From positions 84,535 to 148,534 of the forward strand of contig NZ_RHOI01000002.1 of assembly GCF_003946165.1 (NCBI RefSeq): DNA of 64,000 nt, read 5' to 3'. Positions within the stretch are counted from its first letter, which is position 1. Every line of letters begins with the position of its first letter. The notes under the pieces are model-generated. The model had not been told where the DNA came from and ran no database searches. It saw only the letters and a list, made by a program, of their open reading frames with translations. Both the position numbers and the translations under genes were made by a program. Origin of the DNA: Lacticaseibacillus baoqingensis (GTDB lineage: Bacteria; Bacillota; Bacilli; Lactobacillales; Lactobacillaceae). Shown here piece after piece: positions 35,837 through 45,478 of this stretch.

Positions 35837-37216
35837 GTGGCAACGACTATCACAGAATATGATACGATCGCGGCGATTTCGACGCCGCCTGGTGAAGGGG
35901 CGATCAGCATCGTGCGGTTGAGCGGCGAAGGGGCGATCAAAACCGCGCAACAACTGTTCAAAGGCAAAGACTTGACCCAAGTCCCAACGCATACCATCAA
36001 TTACGGCCATATCCTTGATCCGGATAGCAAAGCGGTGGTGGATGAAGTGATGGTCAGTGTGCTGCGGGCGCCTAAGACGTACACCCGTGAAGACATGGTC
36101 GAGATCAACTGCCATGGCGGGATCGTTCCGACTAACCGCATCTTGCAATTATTATTAGGGTTAGGGGCGCGGTTGGCAGAACCGGGTGAATTTACCAAGC
36201 GGGCGTTTTTGAACGGCCGGGTGGATTTGACCCAAGCCGAGTCTGTCATGGACTTGATCCGTGCCAAGACGGATCGGGCGATGCAAGTCGCCGTTGATCA
36301 ACTGGATGGCGATCTGAGGCGCTTGATCACGAATTTGCGCCAAGAGATCATAGAAGTCTTGGCCCAAGTCGAAGTGAATATCGACTATCCTGAGTATGAT
36401 ACGGACCAGATGACCACGCAGATGCTCCAAGAAAAAGCGCAGCAGGTCCTGGCAAAAGTCGATGAACTCTTGCAAACCGCCAGCCAAGGCAAGGTCTTGC
36501 GTGAAGGACTGGCCACGGCGATCGTGGGTCGCCCGAATGTAGGCAAGTCGAGCTTGTTGAATCATATGCTGCATGAAGATAAAGCAATCGTCACGGATGT
36601 CGCCGGGACGACACGCGATGTCTTGGAAGAATATGTCAACGTCCGCGGGGTACCGTTAAAATTGATCGATACCGCCGGGATCCGCGATACAGAAGATAAA
36701 GTCGAAAAAATCGGCGTTGAGCGCTCGCGCAAAGCGATCACCCAAGCCGATCTGATCTTATTGGTGATGGATGCCAGCCAGCCGCTGACGCCGGAAGATC
36801 AAGACTTGTTGGCGGCTACTGCAGATAAGCGGCGGTTAGTGATCTTGAATAAACAAGATCTGCCAGTGAAATTGACCTTAGGCGATACGATCGCAGAAGC
36901 AGACATTGTGCGTACGTCGATCACTACCGGCGCTGGGGTGGCGGCGTTAGATACTAAGATCGCCGATATCTTTGCTGGCGGGATCGACAACAGCCAGTCC
37001 ACGGTGATGGTTTCCAATGCGCGCCAGATCGGGTTGCTGCGCCAGGCGAAAGCAAGCCTGAACAGCGTGTTAGCCGGGATCGCTGCTGGGATGCCGATCG
37101 ATTTAGTACAGATCGACATGACGGCAGCGTGGGATAAACTCGGTGAGATCACCGGGGATGCGGCGCCAGATGAATTGATCACACAGCTGTTTTCGCAATT
37201 TTGTTTAGGTAAATAA
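35837..37216 (+). CDS. mnmE: tRNA modification GTPase MnmE
   Basis: A 459-aa GTPase that, with MnmG, makes 5-carboxymethylaminomethyl-uridine at tRNA position 34. It has an N-terminal folate-binding domain ([20 protein letters not shown]), the G domain with [26 protein letters not shown] and NKQD, and the C-terminal CLGK. Initiation is at GTG 35837 after AAAGGAA. mnmG follows 27 bp later. Confidence 0.97.
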   Translation: MATTITEYDTIAAISTPPGEGAISIVRLSGEGAIKTAQQLFKGKDLTQVPTHTINYGHILDPDSKAVVDEVMVSVLRAPKTYTREDMVEINCHGGIVPTNRILQLLLGLGARLAEPGEFTKRAFLNGRVDLTQAESVMDLIRAKTDRAMQVAVDQLDGDLRRLITNLRQEIIEVLAQVEVNIDYPEYDTDQMTTQMLQEKAQQVLAKVDELLQTASQGKVLREGLATAIVGRPNVGKSSLLNHMLHEDKAIVTDVAGTTRDVLEEYVNVRGVPLKLIDTAGIRDTEDKVEKIGVERSRKAITQADLILLVMDASQPLTPEDQDLLAATADKRRLVILNKQDLPVKLTLGDTIAEADIVRTSITTGAGVAALDTKIADIFAGGIDNSQSTVMVSNARQIGLLRQAKASLNSVLAGIAAGMPIDLVQIDMTAAWDKLGEITGDAAPDELITQLFSQFCLGK

Positions 37217-37243
37217 CATTTCCCAGGAAATAAAGGAGCGCTC

Positions 37244-39145
37244 ATGCCAGAAGTACGTGAATATGAAGCAAGTCAATACGATGTCGTCGTGGTTGGTGCC
37301 GGTCATGCCGGTTGTGAAGCCGCATTATCAGCTGCGCGCATGGGGCAAAAGACCCTCTTGATCACGATCAGTTTAGAAATGCTGGCGTTCATGCCGTGCA
37401 ACCCAAGTGTTGGCGGGCCGGCAAAAGGGATCGTGGTACGAGAAATCGATGCTTTAGGTGGCGAAATGGCCCGCAATATCGATAAGACGTATATCCAAAT
37501 GCGGATGCTCAACACCGGCAAAGGCCCTGCTGTCCGCGCGTTACGGGCACAAGCAGACAAAGCCGCTTATCATCGAAGCATGAAGGCTGCCATTGAAGCA
37601 GAGCCTAATTTGGATCTGCGCCAAGGGTTGGTTGAACGGCTCATCGTCGAAGATGGTGTCTGCGTCGGTGTCGTCGCTGCCACAGGGGCACGTTATCGCG
37701 CTAAAAGCGTCGTTTTAACGGCCGGGACCTCTAGTCGTGGCAAGATCATCATCGGTGAGCTGATGTACTCTAGCGGGCCTAATAATAGCCTGCCAAGCAT
37801 TCGGTTATCTGAGAACCTTGAAGCCAATGGATTCAAATTACGGCGTTTCAAAACCGGGACCCCACCGCGAGTATTGGGGCAGTCGATTGATTTTGACCAA
37901 ACCGAAGAGCAGCCTGGCGATAAAACGCCAAATCATTTTTCTTTCATGACGCCAGATTCGGTTTATCTCAAGGATCAGCTTTCTTGCTGGATGACTTATA
38001 CGAATGCTACGACTCACGATATTATTCGCCAAAATCTCGATCGTGCGCCGATGTTTTCTGGCGTGATCAAAGGGGTTGGTCCGCGGTATTGCCCATCGAT
38101 CGAAGATAAAGTCGTGCGATTTGCTGACAAGCCGCGCCACCAACTGTTTCTTGAGCCGGAAGGCCGCGACACGGATGAGTATTATGTCGGCGATTTTTCC
38201 ACCTCGATGCCAGAAGAAGTCCAACTGAAGATGCTGCACTCTGTCGCCGGCTTAGAGCATGCCGAATTGATGCGGCCAGGTTATGCGATCGAATACGATA
38301 TCATCGAACCTTGGCAATTGACGGCGACATTGGAAACAAAGGTCGTTAAGAATTTGTTTACCGCAGGACAAATGAATGGGACCTCGGGATACGAAGAAGC
38401 CGCGGGGCAAGGATTGATCGCCGGGATCAACGCTGCTTTGCGTGCCGCTGGCCAGCCTGGCTTCACGCTCAAGCGTTCGGATGCCTATATTGGGGTCATG
38501 ATCGATGACTTGGTCACCAAAGGCACCAACGAGCCGTATCGGCTGCTGACGAGCCGGGCAGAATACCGGTTGATCTTGCGCCATGATAATGCTGATTTGC
38601 GCTTGACGGAAATGGGCCATCAGCTTGGCTTGATCTCAGCTGAGCGCTATGCCCGATTCCAAGCGAAAAAAACCGCGATCGCCGCAGAACGGCAACGGTT
38701 GGAAACGACGCGTTTAAAGCCTAAAGACGTCAATCCTTGGCTGGCAGCGCATGGCGCACCAGACCTTAAAGATGGGGTTTTGGCGAGCGATTTCTTGAAG
38801 CGCCCAGAAGTGAGCTACGATGATTTGATGCAATTTGCACCGGCACCAGCACCTTTAGATCGCTATGTGATCGAAGAAGTGACGGTCCAGATCAAGTATG
38901 CTGGCTACATCGATAAAGAAATGCAAAGCATCGCGAAGTTGAAGCGGATGGAAAGCAAGCTGATCCCCCAAAATATCGATTACGACGCGATCAATGGGTT
39001 GGCCACCGAAGCTCGGCAAAAGCTGGTCAAGATCCAGCCAGAAACTTTGGCACAAGCCAGCCGTATTAGTGGGGTCAATCCTGCTGACATCGCAATTTTG
39101 TCCGTTTACATCGAACAAGGCCGAATCGCTAAAGTGCAGGCATAA
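37244..39145 (+). CDS. mnmG: tRNA uridine 5-carboxymethylaminomethyl modification enzyme MnmG
   Basis: A 633-aa FAD enzyme, partner of MnmE. It has the FAD motif [20 protein letters not shown], the conserved [31 protein letters not shown] and a C-terminal helical MnmE-binding domain. AAAGGAG precedes the ATG. It forms an operon with mnmE. Confidence 0.97.
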   Translation: MPEVREYEASQYDVVVVGAGHAGCEAALSAARMGQKTLLITISLEMLAFMPCNPSVGGPAKGIVVREIDALGGEMARNIDKTYIQMRMLNTGKGPAVRALRAQADKAAYHRSMKAAIEAEPNLDLRQGLVERLIVEDGVCVGVVAATGARYRAKSVVLTAGTSSRGKIIIGELMYSSGPNNSLPSIRLSENLEANGFKLRRFKTGTPPRVLGQSIDFDQTEEQPGDKTPNHFSFMTPDSVYLKDQLSCWMTYTNATTHDIIRQNLDRAPMFSGVIKGVGPRYCPSIEDKVVRFADKPRHQLFLEPEGRDTDEYYVGDFSTSMPEEVQLKMLHSVAGLEHAELMRPGYAIEYDIIEPWQLTATLETKVVKNLFTAGQMNGTSGYEEAAGQGLIAGINAALRAAGQPGFTLKRSDAYIGVMIDDLVTKGTNEPYRLLTSRAEYRLILRHDNADLRLTEMGHQLGLISAERYARFQAKKTAIAAERQRLETTRLKPKDVNPWLAAHGAPDLKDGVLASDFLKRPEVSYDDLMQFAPAPAPLDRYVIEEVTVQIKYAGYIDKEMQSIAKLKRMESKLIPQNIDYDAINGLATEARQKLVKIQPETLAQASRISGVNPADIAILSVYIEQGRIAKVQA

Positions 39146-39153
39146 GCCAGACA

Positions 39154-39198
39154 ACACAAAAAACCGGACTAGTCAGCGACTAGTCCGGTTTTTTGTGT
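39154..39198. terminator. Bidirectional terminator after mnmG
   Basis: Arms of about 20 bp (CCGGACTAGTC/GACTAGTCCGG flanked by A6 and T6) serve mnmG and the converging small genes. The structure ends at the stop codon of the 58-aa protein. Confidence 0.9.
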
Positions 39199-39375
39199 TT
39201 AGCGAACGATGAGGAGACTGATCAAGATCCCGATCAAAAAGACTCCCAAGATACCTTGTAAGGCGTATGTTTTACGGCTGCCTTGCTGCGTGCGCCATTC
39301 TTGGTAAATGATGATCCCAGTGACGACTAAAGCGGCGATCACCATGATCAAGAGCTTGATGACGAGACTATCCAT
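39199..39375 (-). CDS. Small two-TM membrane protein, unknown
   Basis: 58 aa, not recognised. It starts MDSLVIKLLIMVIAALVVTG, a first hydrophobic helix. A basic loop (QEWRTQQGSRKTYALQ) and a second helix (GILGVFLIGILISLLIV) follow, ending in Arg. GGAGGTG lies 7 bp before the ATG, which strongly supports translation. Its start is 3 bp from the stop of the 86-aa gene upstream, so the two form one operon. Confidence 0.75.
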   Translation of the reverse strand: MDSLVIKLLIMVIAALVVTGIIIYQEWRTQQGSRKTYALQGILGVFLIGILISLLIVR

Positions 39376-39378
39376 GGC

Positions 39379-39639
39379 TTACACCTCCAAGTCGAAAAAC
39401 GGGTTGAGCTGCTTTTGGATCGCATGGATCTGTAAGAGATCGATTTTTGGTAACAGCCGGTAAATAAAACCGGCAAAGGTATCACGATGGAACTTATAGT
39501 CCATCCGGCCGAGACGTTGGTCTTGTGCGTCGGGGTCATGCTGCCAAACTTCTAAATTATAAGGCGCATTGGGAATGATAGTGATATAAAAATGGTCGTC
39601 AAGCCAGACGACGGGTTGCACAGTTGATTGATCAAGCAC
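39379..39639 (-). CDS. Small conserved-looking cytosolic protein, unknown
   Basis: 86 aa, no domain recognised. It contains WLDDHFYITIIPNAPYNLEV and an aromatic, charged middle with no TM segment. The start is GTG 39639, 9 bp after GGAGG. It is followed by the 58-aa membrane protein with only 3 bp between, suggesting a functional pair. Confidence 0.7.
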   Translation of the reverse strand: MLDQSTVQPVVWLDDHFYITIIPNAPYNLEVWQHDPDAQDQRLGRMDYKFHRDTFAGFIYRLLPKIDLLQIHAIQKQLNPFFDLEV

Positions 39640-40148
39640 AAGTACTAACCTCCAGTTATCTTATCCAAGTCCCGGCTTGATCCCAAGCCCGTATTTAGCG
39701 GTTCGGTCAAGCGAACGTTGCGATATCTATTATAGCAGAATTTGAACGGCCGCCAAATGTGATCCGCTTGTGAATGATGATTCACAAGCGTGCGATTGGC
39801 GGTTGCCTAGGGTTTGTGTTGTCAAGTCTATTTTCGCGAAAATATCGGTACTATCGGACATCGTTCAAGGCTTGACGGCGCCGCAAGCCGCTAAAAAAAA
39901 TTTTTTCAAGTCGGGTCAGGCTTGAGTTTGTTTCACAAGTGCTGCCAAGATTGCCTGTGACTAGTATACGAACAAACGTTCTATACGTCAAGCGATTTTT
40001 GTGCATGCGGCATGCTTGAATTCATCGCCTCAATGGATTTCTTGGCGTTATTTAATGCGGAAGCAGCGCCGAATACTGGCCAAACTCCATGGGTCGATGG
40101 CACCGCAACAGTCAGCCGCTTTGTTTGATACAGATTTCACGAACACGC
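39640..40148. other. Gene-free palindrome-rich spacer
   Basis: I see no supportable gene. It holds GCTTGTGAAT-GATG-ATTCACAAGC (39766-39789) nested inside CGCCAA/TTGGCG (39751-39801), the perfect palindrome ATTTTCGCGAAAAT (39830-39843), an A8T6 tract near 39893-39906, GAACAAACGTTC (39970-39981) and GCATGCGGCATGC (40003-40015). These may be operators or remnants of a lost element. Confidence 0.4.
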
Positions 40149-40182
40149 AAAAAAGCCACCAGTTTGGCAACCGGTGGCTTTT
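40149..40182 (-). terminator. Terminator of nagB
   Basis: On the minus strand AAAAGCCACCGG and its partner CTGGTGGCTTTTTTG form a stem ending in T6, 9 bp after the nagB stop. Confidence 0.88.
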
Positions 40183-40191
40183 AACACTACA

Positions 40192-40899
40192 TTACTTGCT
40201 TAACTTGCTAGCCGCAGCCTTGTCGATCAAAACGACAACGTCTGGGTGGTTTTGCAATACAGACGCTGGGACATGGTTGGTCACTGGGCCTTCGATCATG
40301 GCCTTAACGGCATCGGCCTTTTCTTCACCAAAAGCGAGTAATAAAATCTTCTTGCTCTTCATGATAGAAGCGATCCCCATGGAGTAAGCGAAGCGCGGCA
40401 CGTCATCTTCTTTAGCAAAGAAGCGGGCGTTAGCGTCGATGGTGGATTGGGTCAATGGCACCTTGCGGGTTTGGGCATCGAATGGTGAGCCTGGTTCGTT
40501 GAAGCCGATGTGACCGTTGCGGCCGATCCCTAAGACTTGGATATCGATCGGATGATCAGCGATCACCTTGTTGTAACGCTTGGTTTCTGCATCTGGATCA
40601 GCAGCCAAGCCATTGGGTACGAAGGTTTCCTTGAAAGGCTTCGCGTCGAACAAGTGGCTTTGCATGAAGTAACGATAGCTTTGATCGTTATCTGGGGCCA
40701 TGCCGACGTATTCATCCAAGTTGACAGAAGTCATGTTGGAGAAGTCAACGTCGCTTGCCACCATTGCCTTATACATTTCTACAGGAGTGCTGCCAGTGGC
40801 TAGACCCAAGGTCGTTGCCCCGTTATCCATTCCTTGCTTGATGATTTCAAATGCGGCTTTGCCTGCTTCAACATCGTTATCGAAAACTTTGACGTCCAT
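40192..40899 (-). CDS. nagB: Glucosamine-6-phosphate deaminase NagB
   Basis: A 235-aa enzyme converting glucosamine 6-phosphate to fructose 6-phosphate and ammonia. It has [50 protein letters not shown] and the C-terminal dimer segment. SD AGGGAGG precedes the ATG. Monocistronic, with a NagR-type promoter/operator. Confidence 0.96.
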   Translation of the reverse strand: MDVKVFDNDVEAGKAAFEIIKQGMDNGATTLGLATGSTPVEMYKAMVASDVDFSNMTSVNLDEYVGMAPDNDQSYRYFMQSHLFDAKPFKETFVPNGLAADPDAETKRYNKVIADHPIDIQVLGIGRNGHIGFNEPGSPFDAQTRKVPLTQSTIDANARFFAKEDDVPRFAYSMGIASIMKSKKILLLAFGEEKADAVKAMIEGPVTNHVPASVLQNHPDVVVLIDKAAASKLSK

Positions 40900-40918
40900 T
40901 GAAAAATTCCTCCCTCTC

Positions 40919-40959
40919 TTGGTCTAGTCCAATATAACACCGGTCTAGTCCACTGTCAA
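40919..40959 (-). promoter_or_regulatory. nagB promoter with two NagR-type operators
   Basis: On the minus strand TTGACA (40959-40954), 17 bp, TATATT (40936-40931). GGTCTAGTCC occurs twice: TTGGTCTAGTCCAA (40919-40932) abutting the -10, and CCGGTCTAGTCCA (40940-40952) inside the spacer. Both match the GntR/HutC-family NagR (YvoA) box TGGTCTAGACCA, so repression relieved by amino-sugar phosphate is expected. nagR is not in the window. Confidence 0.8.
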
Positions 40960-41100
40960 CTAACAAGACCGGCTTCTATAGAAGAATTTGCGATAAGAAC
41001 AGTTTTCCGCGCGGTTTAGCACAGATTTTCGACTTTGGCACAGTCCAGTGTGCCAAAGCTACTTTTGCCAGCACCTCCAGCAACCGTTTACACTATATCA

Positions 41101-41114
41101 TGTAATCGGATACA
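41101..41114 (+). promoter_or_regulatory. cre site upstream of mtlA
   Basis: TGTAATCGGATACA fits the catabolite-responsive element TGNAANCGNWNNCA exactly and lies 17 bp before mtlA, just ahead of the SD. It implies CcpA repression of the mannitol operon by glucose. Confidence 0.75.
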
Positions 41115-41131
41115 GAAAGGAGCGTTTAGCA

Positions 41132-42946
41132 ATGGACGCACAAAGCAAACCAGCCAAGAAGGGTATCAAGTCCGCCATGCAATCATTCGGCACGAAGCTC
41201 TCTGGTATGGTCTTACCTAACATTGGCGCCTTCATCGCCTGGGGTTTGATCACCGCCATCTTCCTTAAAGATGGGTGGTACCCAAATGCCGAACTGGCAA
41301 AACTGATCGACCCAATGAAGACTTATTTACTGCCGCTTCTCATCGCCTATTCCGGTGGGGCAGCGATCGCTAGCCACCGTGGTGGGGTCGTTGGGGCCAT
41401 CGCCACAATGGGGGTCATCGTTGGGACCACCGTTCCGATGTTCATCGGGGCGATGATCATGGGCCCGCTTGGCGGCTGGTGCATTAAAAAGTGGGACGAT
41501 GCCGTTCAACCTAAGATCAAATCTGGGTTTGAAATGCTCGTCAACAACTTCTCCGCCGGGATCATCGGCATGCTTTTAGCTATTATTGGGTTCTTCTTGA
41601 TGGGCCCGATCATCTCTGCATTTACCACGATCATGGCCGCTGGGGTCAATTGGATGATCAACCACAGCTTGCTGTGGCTGGCTAACATCTTCATTGAACC
41701 TGCCAAGATCTTGTTCTTAAACAACGCGATCAACCAAGGGATCCTGACGCCATTAGGGATCCAACAAGCCGCTGGGGCAGCTGGCAAGTCCATCCTGTTC
41801 CTGCTTGAACCAGATCCAGGTCCAGGGCTTGGGGTATTGTTAGCCTTTGCCTTGTTTGGTAAAGGGGCCGCTAAAGGTTCCGCACCGTCTGCGATCATCA
41901 TCCACTTCTTTGGTGGGATCCACGAAATTTACTTCCCATATATCTTAATGAAACCAGCATTGTTCCTATCGGTTATCGCCGGTGGGGTCACTGGGACGAC
42001 ACTCTTTTCCATTTTGAACGTTGGGTTAAAGAGCTCTCCTTCTCCTGGTTCGATCATTTCCTTACTGTTAATGTCACCTAAAGATCCAATGAACTACCTT
42101 GGCTTGATCATTGGTGTCACCGGGGCCACGATCGTTTCCTTCTTGATCTCTTCTGTGATCTTGAAGCGTGATAAGTCCATCGATACAGATGCATTGGAAG
42201 CAAGCACTGCTAAGATGAACGCGATGAAGGCTGAAGCTAAAGGCCAAGATGTTGCGTCTGCCAAAGCGATCATGAACGATGTTAAAGGCGTTGATCATAT
42301 CATCTTCGCTTGCGACGCCGGCATGGGTTCTTCTGCAATGGGGGCATCGATCCTTCGCGACAAGGTGAAAAAGGCTGGTTTAGACCTTTCTGTTACCAAC
42401 ACCGCGATTTCCAATTTACAAGATAAACCTGGGTTGTTAGTTGTGACCCAAGAAGAATTAGCTGATCGGGCTAAGAAGCAAACGCCAAATGCGATGCATG
42501 TGGCCGTATCCAACTTCTTGAACAGTCCAAAATATGATGAGATCATCGCCAGCTTGAAGACAGAAGCTGTCAGCGGCGGCAATGATGATGATGATGCTGC
42601 AGCAGCAGCCGCCGCACCAGCAGCAGTTGCAGTCCCTGAAGATACTAATGACAGCTTAGACTTTGACGCGGTCAAAGAGATCGTCTTCATGCATCACGAT
42701 CAAAATGTTGGTTCTGCAACGATGGCCCAAGCGACCTTCCGCAGCGAATTGCACAAGTTAGGCAAGGAAATCACCGTTGAAAACCTCGCTGTTGGCGAAG
42801 TCAAAGACGATGCCAGTGTCATGATCGTCGCCTCTAAAGAAACTGCGCGGCGGATCAAGTTACAATTCGCCAATGTCCAAGTTTATGTCGTTGATGGTCT
42901 ATTGAATGCGACGAATTATGATAAACTTATCTCGAAATTACATTAA
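41132..42946 (+). CDS. mtlA: PTS mannitol-specific EIICB component with a second IIB-like domain
   Basis: A 604-aa permease importing and phosphorylating mannitol. IIC (residues about 20-350) has eight or so TM helices with SHRGG and the GGIHEIYFPY motif. IIB follows with phospho-Cys394 in FACDAGMGSSAMG. After an Asp/Ala-rich linker, a second IIB-like module has His-His (521-522) in place of the Cys (FMHHDQNVGSATM), so it cannot carry the phosphate in the usual way. Long IICB forms are known in streptococci. ATG 41132 has AAAGGAG upstream. First of mtlA-R-F-D. Confidence 0.95.
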   Translation: MDAQSKPAKKGIKSAMQSFGTKLSGMVLPNIGAFIAWGLITAIFLKDGWYPNAELAKLIDPMKTYLLPLLIAYSGGAAIASHRGGVVGAIATMGVIVGTTVPMFIGAMIMGPLGGWCIKKWDDAVQPKIKSGFEMLVNNFSAGIIGMLLAIIGFFLMGPIISAFTTIMAAGVNWMINHSLLWLANIFIEPAKILFLNNAINQGILTPLGIQQAAGAAGKSILFLLEPDPGPGLGVLLAFALFGKGAAKGSAPSAIIIHFFGGIHEIYFPYILMKPALFLSVIAGGVTGTTLFSILNVGLKSSPSPGSIISLLLMSPKDPMNYLGLIIGVTGATIVSFLISSVILKRDKSIDTDALEASTAKMNAMKAEAKGQDVASAKAIMNDVKGVDHIIFACDAGMGSSAMGASILRDKVKKAGLDLSVTNTAISNLQDKPGLLVVTQEELADRAKKQTPNAMHVAVSNFLNSPKYDEIIASLKTEAVSGGNDDDDAAAAAAAPAAVAVPEDTNDSLDFDAVKEIVFMHHDQNVGSATMAQATFRSELHKLGKEITVENLAVGEVKDDASVMIVASKETARRIKLQFANVQVYVVDGLLNATNYDKLISKLH

Positions 42947-42970
42947 TAATAATGAAGAGAGATAGTTATC

Positions 42971-45028
42971 ATGATCCTCACCAGCCGTGAACAGCAGATC
43001 ATTAAGTTGCTTTTGACGCAGCCAGAAGGCGTTAGCCGCGATGAGTTGACTAAACAACTCAACGTCAGCCGCCGGACGATCTACCGCGAACTGTCACAAC
43101 TCGAAAACGATATCCAAACGCTAGGATTGCAACTCACCAAAAGCCCTCATGGCGCCTACCAGATCCTAGGGGATGACGCGGCGTTGGATACTTTGCGCAC
43201 CAACTTGACGCCGGATGCCCCGGATGTGGCGTTTGACCCATCGCAACGCCAAAACGCGTTGTTGATCCGGCTGTTGAATAGTCGCGTGCCGGTGACGATG
43301 AGTGACTTGGCTGAGGAGCTGGCCGTGAGTTTGACCACGATCAAGCAAGATCTCGACTTGATCACGCCGGCGTTGACGACTTCACATCTGGTCTTGAACC
43401 GGCGCAAAGCCACCGGCATTTGGGTCAGCGGTAATGAAGCCGACATCCGTCGCGTACTGGTAGGGATCTTCGCAAGCGCGTTGAATCCCTACTTGTTCTT
43501 TCAAGCGTTAAAAGGCGCAGCAGCGACCACTGCATTTGATCCGGTGACGAGCTATTTTTACCAACAGTTATCGCAAAACGAACTGCAAGCGGCCAATGCG
43601 GTGTTCACCAAAAGCAATAGCCTCACGACGTTTAGTGATAACCAGCGCAAGATGCTGTTGTTAACCGTGACGGTGCACGCCATGCGGGTGTTAGCCGGGT
43701 ATCACGTCCCGTCGATCCGCAACTTTAATCAAGAGCGGTTGTTTCAAGATCAACAGTTGGCTTTGCAGTTTTTCGCCGAGATGAACACGGCGGTGCGCCA
43801 ACAGGTGCGCGTCGGTGATTACCAGTTCTTGGCGATCCAGCTGAATGTGATCCGCGGCGGATTAGTCGGCGAGCGTGTCGACCAATTCGACTTGACGGTC
43901 AACTTGCAAGTGCAAGCCTTGATCCGTGCCGTTGAAGCACAAGTTGATTATCCGTTTTCGACCGATCACAAGCTGTATGCGGCGTTATTGGCACATGTGC
44001 AGCGCTCGACGGCGGGGACGCTGGCACCAGTGCTGGCCAATCCCGTGCTGGATCACTTGGCGATGGATTATCCCAAGTTGTACCAAGCCGTTAAAAATGC
44101 GGCAGATCAAGTCTTTGGAATCAATGCCTTTGTCGGCAATGAATTGGCTTATCTGGTGTTGTACTTTGCATCAAAGGTCAATGGCGGGGATGTTCAACTC
44201 GCCGCCAAGGTCTTGTTGATCACCAGCGACGGTCCAGGCACCGGTGGGCTGATCACGACCCGGCTAAAAGCCGCGGTGCCAATGATCCAAAGCGTAGACA
44301 GCGTACGGATCAGTGATCTCACCAACGTCGACTTCAGTCAATATGCGTTGATCTTATCGACGGAACAATTACCTGGGTTTGATCATCAATATCTGGTGAT
44401 CAGTCCCTTGCTGCAAGATACTGAGTTGGCCGAGGTGCGCCGGCACTTAAAGCAAGCGCATCAGTCAGTGGCAAACGGCGAAGTCAAACATTCGCTGGAT
44501 AAATCGGTGACCTTGTTTGAAACCTTAAAACAAACCGTTGATGCCGCTGCCGCCTTGCTGGATGGGTTTGAGACCTATGACGTCACAACGCCGGCAACGG
44601 ATATCGGGCAGGCATTAGGCGAGCTCTTGATGATGATCCCCAAAGTCGTCACGAATGTTGAAGCAGTGTTATCAGCCTTGCTGAAACGCTTGGATCTGGC
44701 GCCGGTGGGAATCCCGCAAACGCATATGGCGTTGATCCATACTGCCAATACCGGGATCAGCAAACCATTTATTGGGATCTTTGATCTGAATACCCCCGTG
44801 GCACTTGCGGCGATGGATATGAAGACCATTAAACTCAGGCGGGTGGTGTTGCTGCTGACGCCGGCAAACACACCAGAATCGACGATGCAACTGCTGTCGG
44901 CAGTGTCTGGAATGATGGTGCAAGATGATATGCTGCTGCGGAATTTTGAAACTGGCAACTATAGTCAGATCTATCAATTGATCACAGAAGCTTTTCTAAC
45001 TGAAATACAAAAAATCGATCGAAGGTGA
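42971..45028 (+). CDS. mtlR: Mannitol operon transcriptional regulator MtlR (PRD type)
   Basis: A 685-aa activator. N-terminal helix-turn-helix domains (SREQQIIKLLLTQPEGVSRDEL, NVSRRTIYREL) are followed by two PTS regulation domains, an EIIB-gat-like module (VLLITSDGPGTGGLI lacks a clear Cys) and an EIIA-mtl-like C-terminus. PTS phosphorylation of the PRD and EII modules tunes its activity. It lies between mtlA and mtlF, the lactobacillar order. The stop overlaps a GTG just before mtlF. Confidence 0.94.
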   Translation: MILTSREQQIIKLLLTQPEGVSRDELTKQLNVSRRTIYRELSQLENDIQTLGLQLTKSPHGAYQILGDDAALDTLRTNLTPDAPDVAFDPSQRQNALLIRLLNSRVPVTMSDLAEELAVSLTTIKQDLDLITPALTTSHLVLNRRKATGIWVSGNEADIRRVLVGIFASALNPYLFFQALKGAAATTAFDPVTSYFYQQLSQNELQAANAVFTKSNSLTTFSDNQRKMLLLTVTVHAMRVLAGYHVPSIRNFNQERLFQDQQLALQFFAEMNTAVRQQVRVGDYQFLAIQLNVIRGGLVGERVDQFDLTVNLQVQALIRAVEAQVDYPFSTDHKLYAALLAHVQRSTAGTLAPVLANPVLDHLAMDYPKLYQAVKNAADQVFGINAFVGNELAYLVLYFASKVNGGDVQLAAKVLLITSDGPGTGGLITTRLKAAVPMIQSVDSVRISDLTNVDFSQYALILSTEQLPGFDHQYLVISPLLQDTELAEVRRHLKQAHQSVANGEVKHSLDKSVTLFETLKQTVDAAAALLDGFETYDVTTPATDIGQALGELLMMIPKVVTNVEAVLSALLKRLDLAPVGIPQTHMALIHTANTGISKPFIGIFDLNTPVALAAMDMKTIKLRRVVLLLTPANTPESTMQLLSAVSGMMVQDDMLLRNFETGNYSQIYQLITEAFLTEIQKIDRR

Positions 45029-45033
45029 CTAGA

Positions 45034-45477
45034 ATGAAGGCACTAGATGTCAAAACCATCGCGTTAGGTCAAAAGGCCAAAACGAAGGAAGAAGCGATTC
45101 GCCAAGTCGGCCAACTCTTAGTCGATAACGGTAACGTTGAGCCGGAATATATTGACTCGATGATCGCGCGTAATCGGGACGTGTCCGTGTACATGGGCAA
45201 CTTCATCGCGATCCCGCATGGTCAAGAAGACGGTATGAAATATATCAAGAAAACAGGGATCGCGATCGCGCAATACCCGTGGGGCGTTGATTTTTCTGAC
45301 GACCCAGCAGAAGAAAACTTGGTCACCGTGGTGTTCGGCATTGCCGGCTTGAACGGTGAACATTTACAGCTTTTGTCGCAGATCGCGCTATATTGCAGCG
45401 ATGTTGAAAATGTCCAAAAACTTGCCGATGCCCAGTCGGCACAGGAAGTTATTAACTTATTGAAAGAGGTTGAGTAA
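45034..45477 (+). CDS. mtlF: PTS mannitol-specific EIIA component
   Basis: A 147-aa EIIA passing phosphate from HPr to MtlA. The active-site His is in [17 protein letters not shown] 45034 is 8 bp after an internal GAAGG. An overlapping GTG at 45025 is less likely. mtlD begins one base after its stop. Confidence 0.95.
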   Translation: MKALDVKTIALGQKAKTKEEAIRQVGQLLVDNGNVEPEYIDSMIARNRDVSVYMGNFIAIPHGQEDGMKYIKKTGIAIAQYPWGVDFSDDPAEENLVTVVFGIAGLNGEHLQLLSQIALYCSDVENVQKLADAQSAQEVINLLKEVE

Positions 45478-45478
45478 C

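Noticed and set aside
40001..40387. A 128-codon plus-strand frame overlapping nagB
   Set aside because: Most of it is antisense to nagB. The remainder has no SD and covers the nagB terminator.
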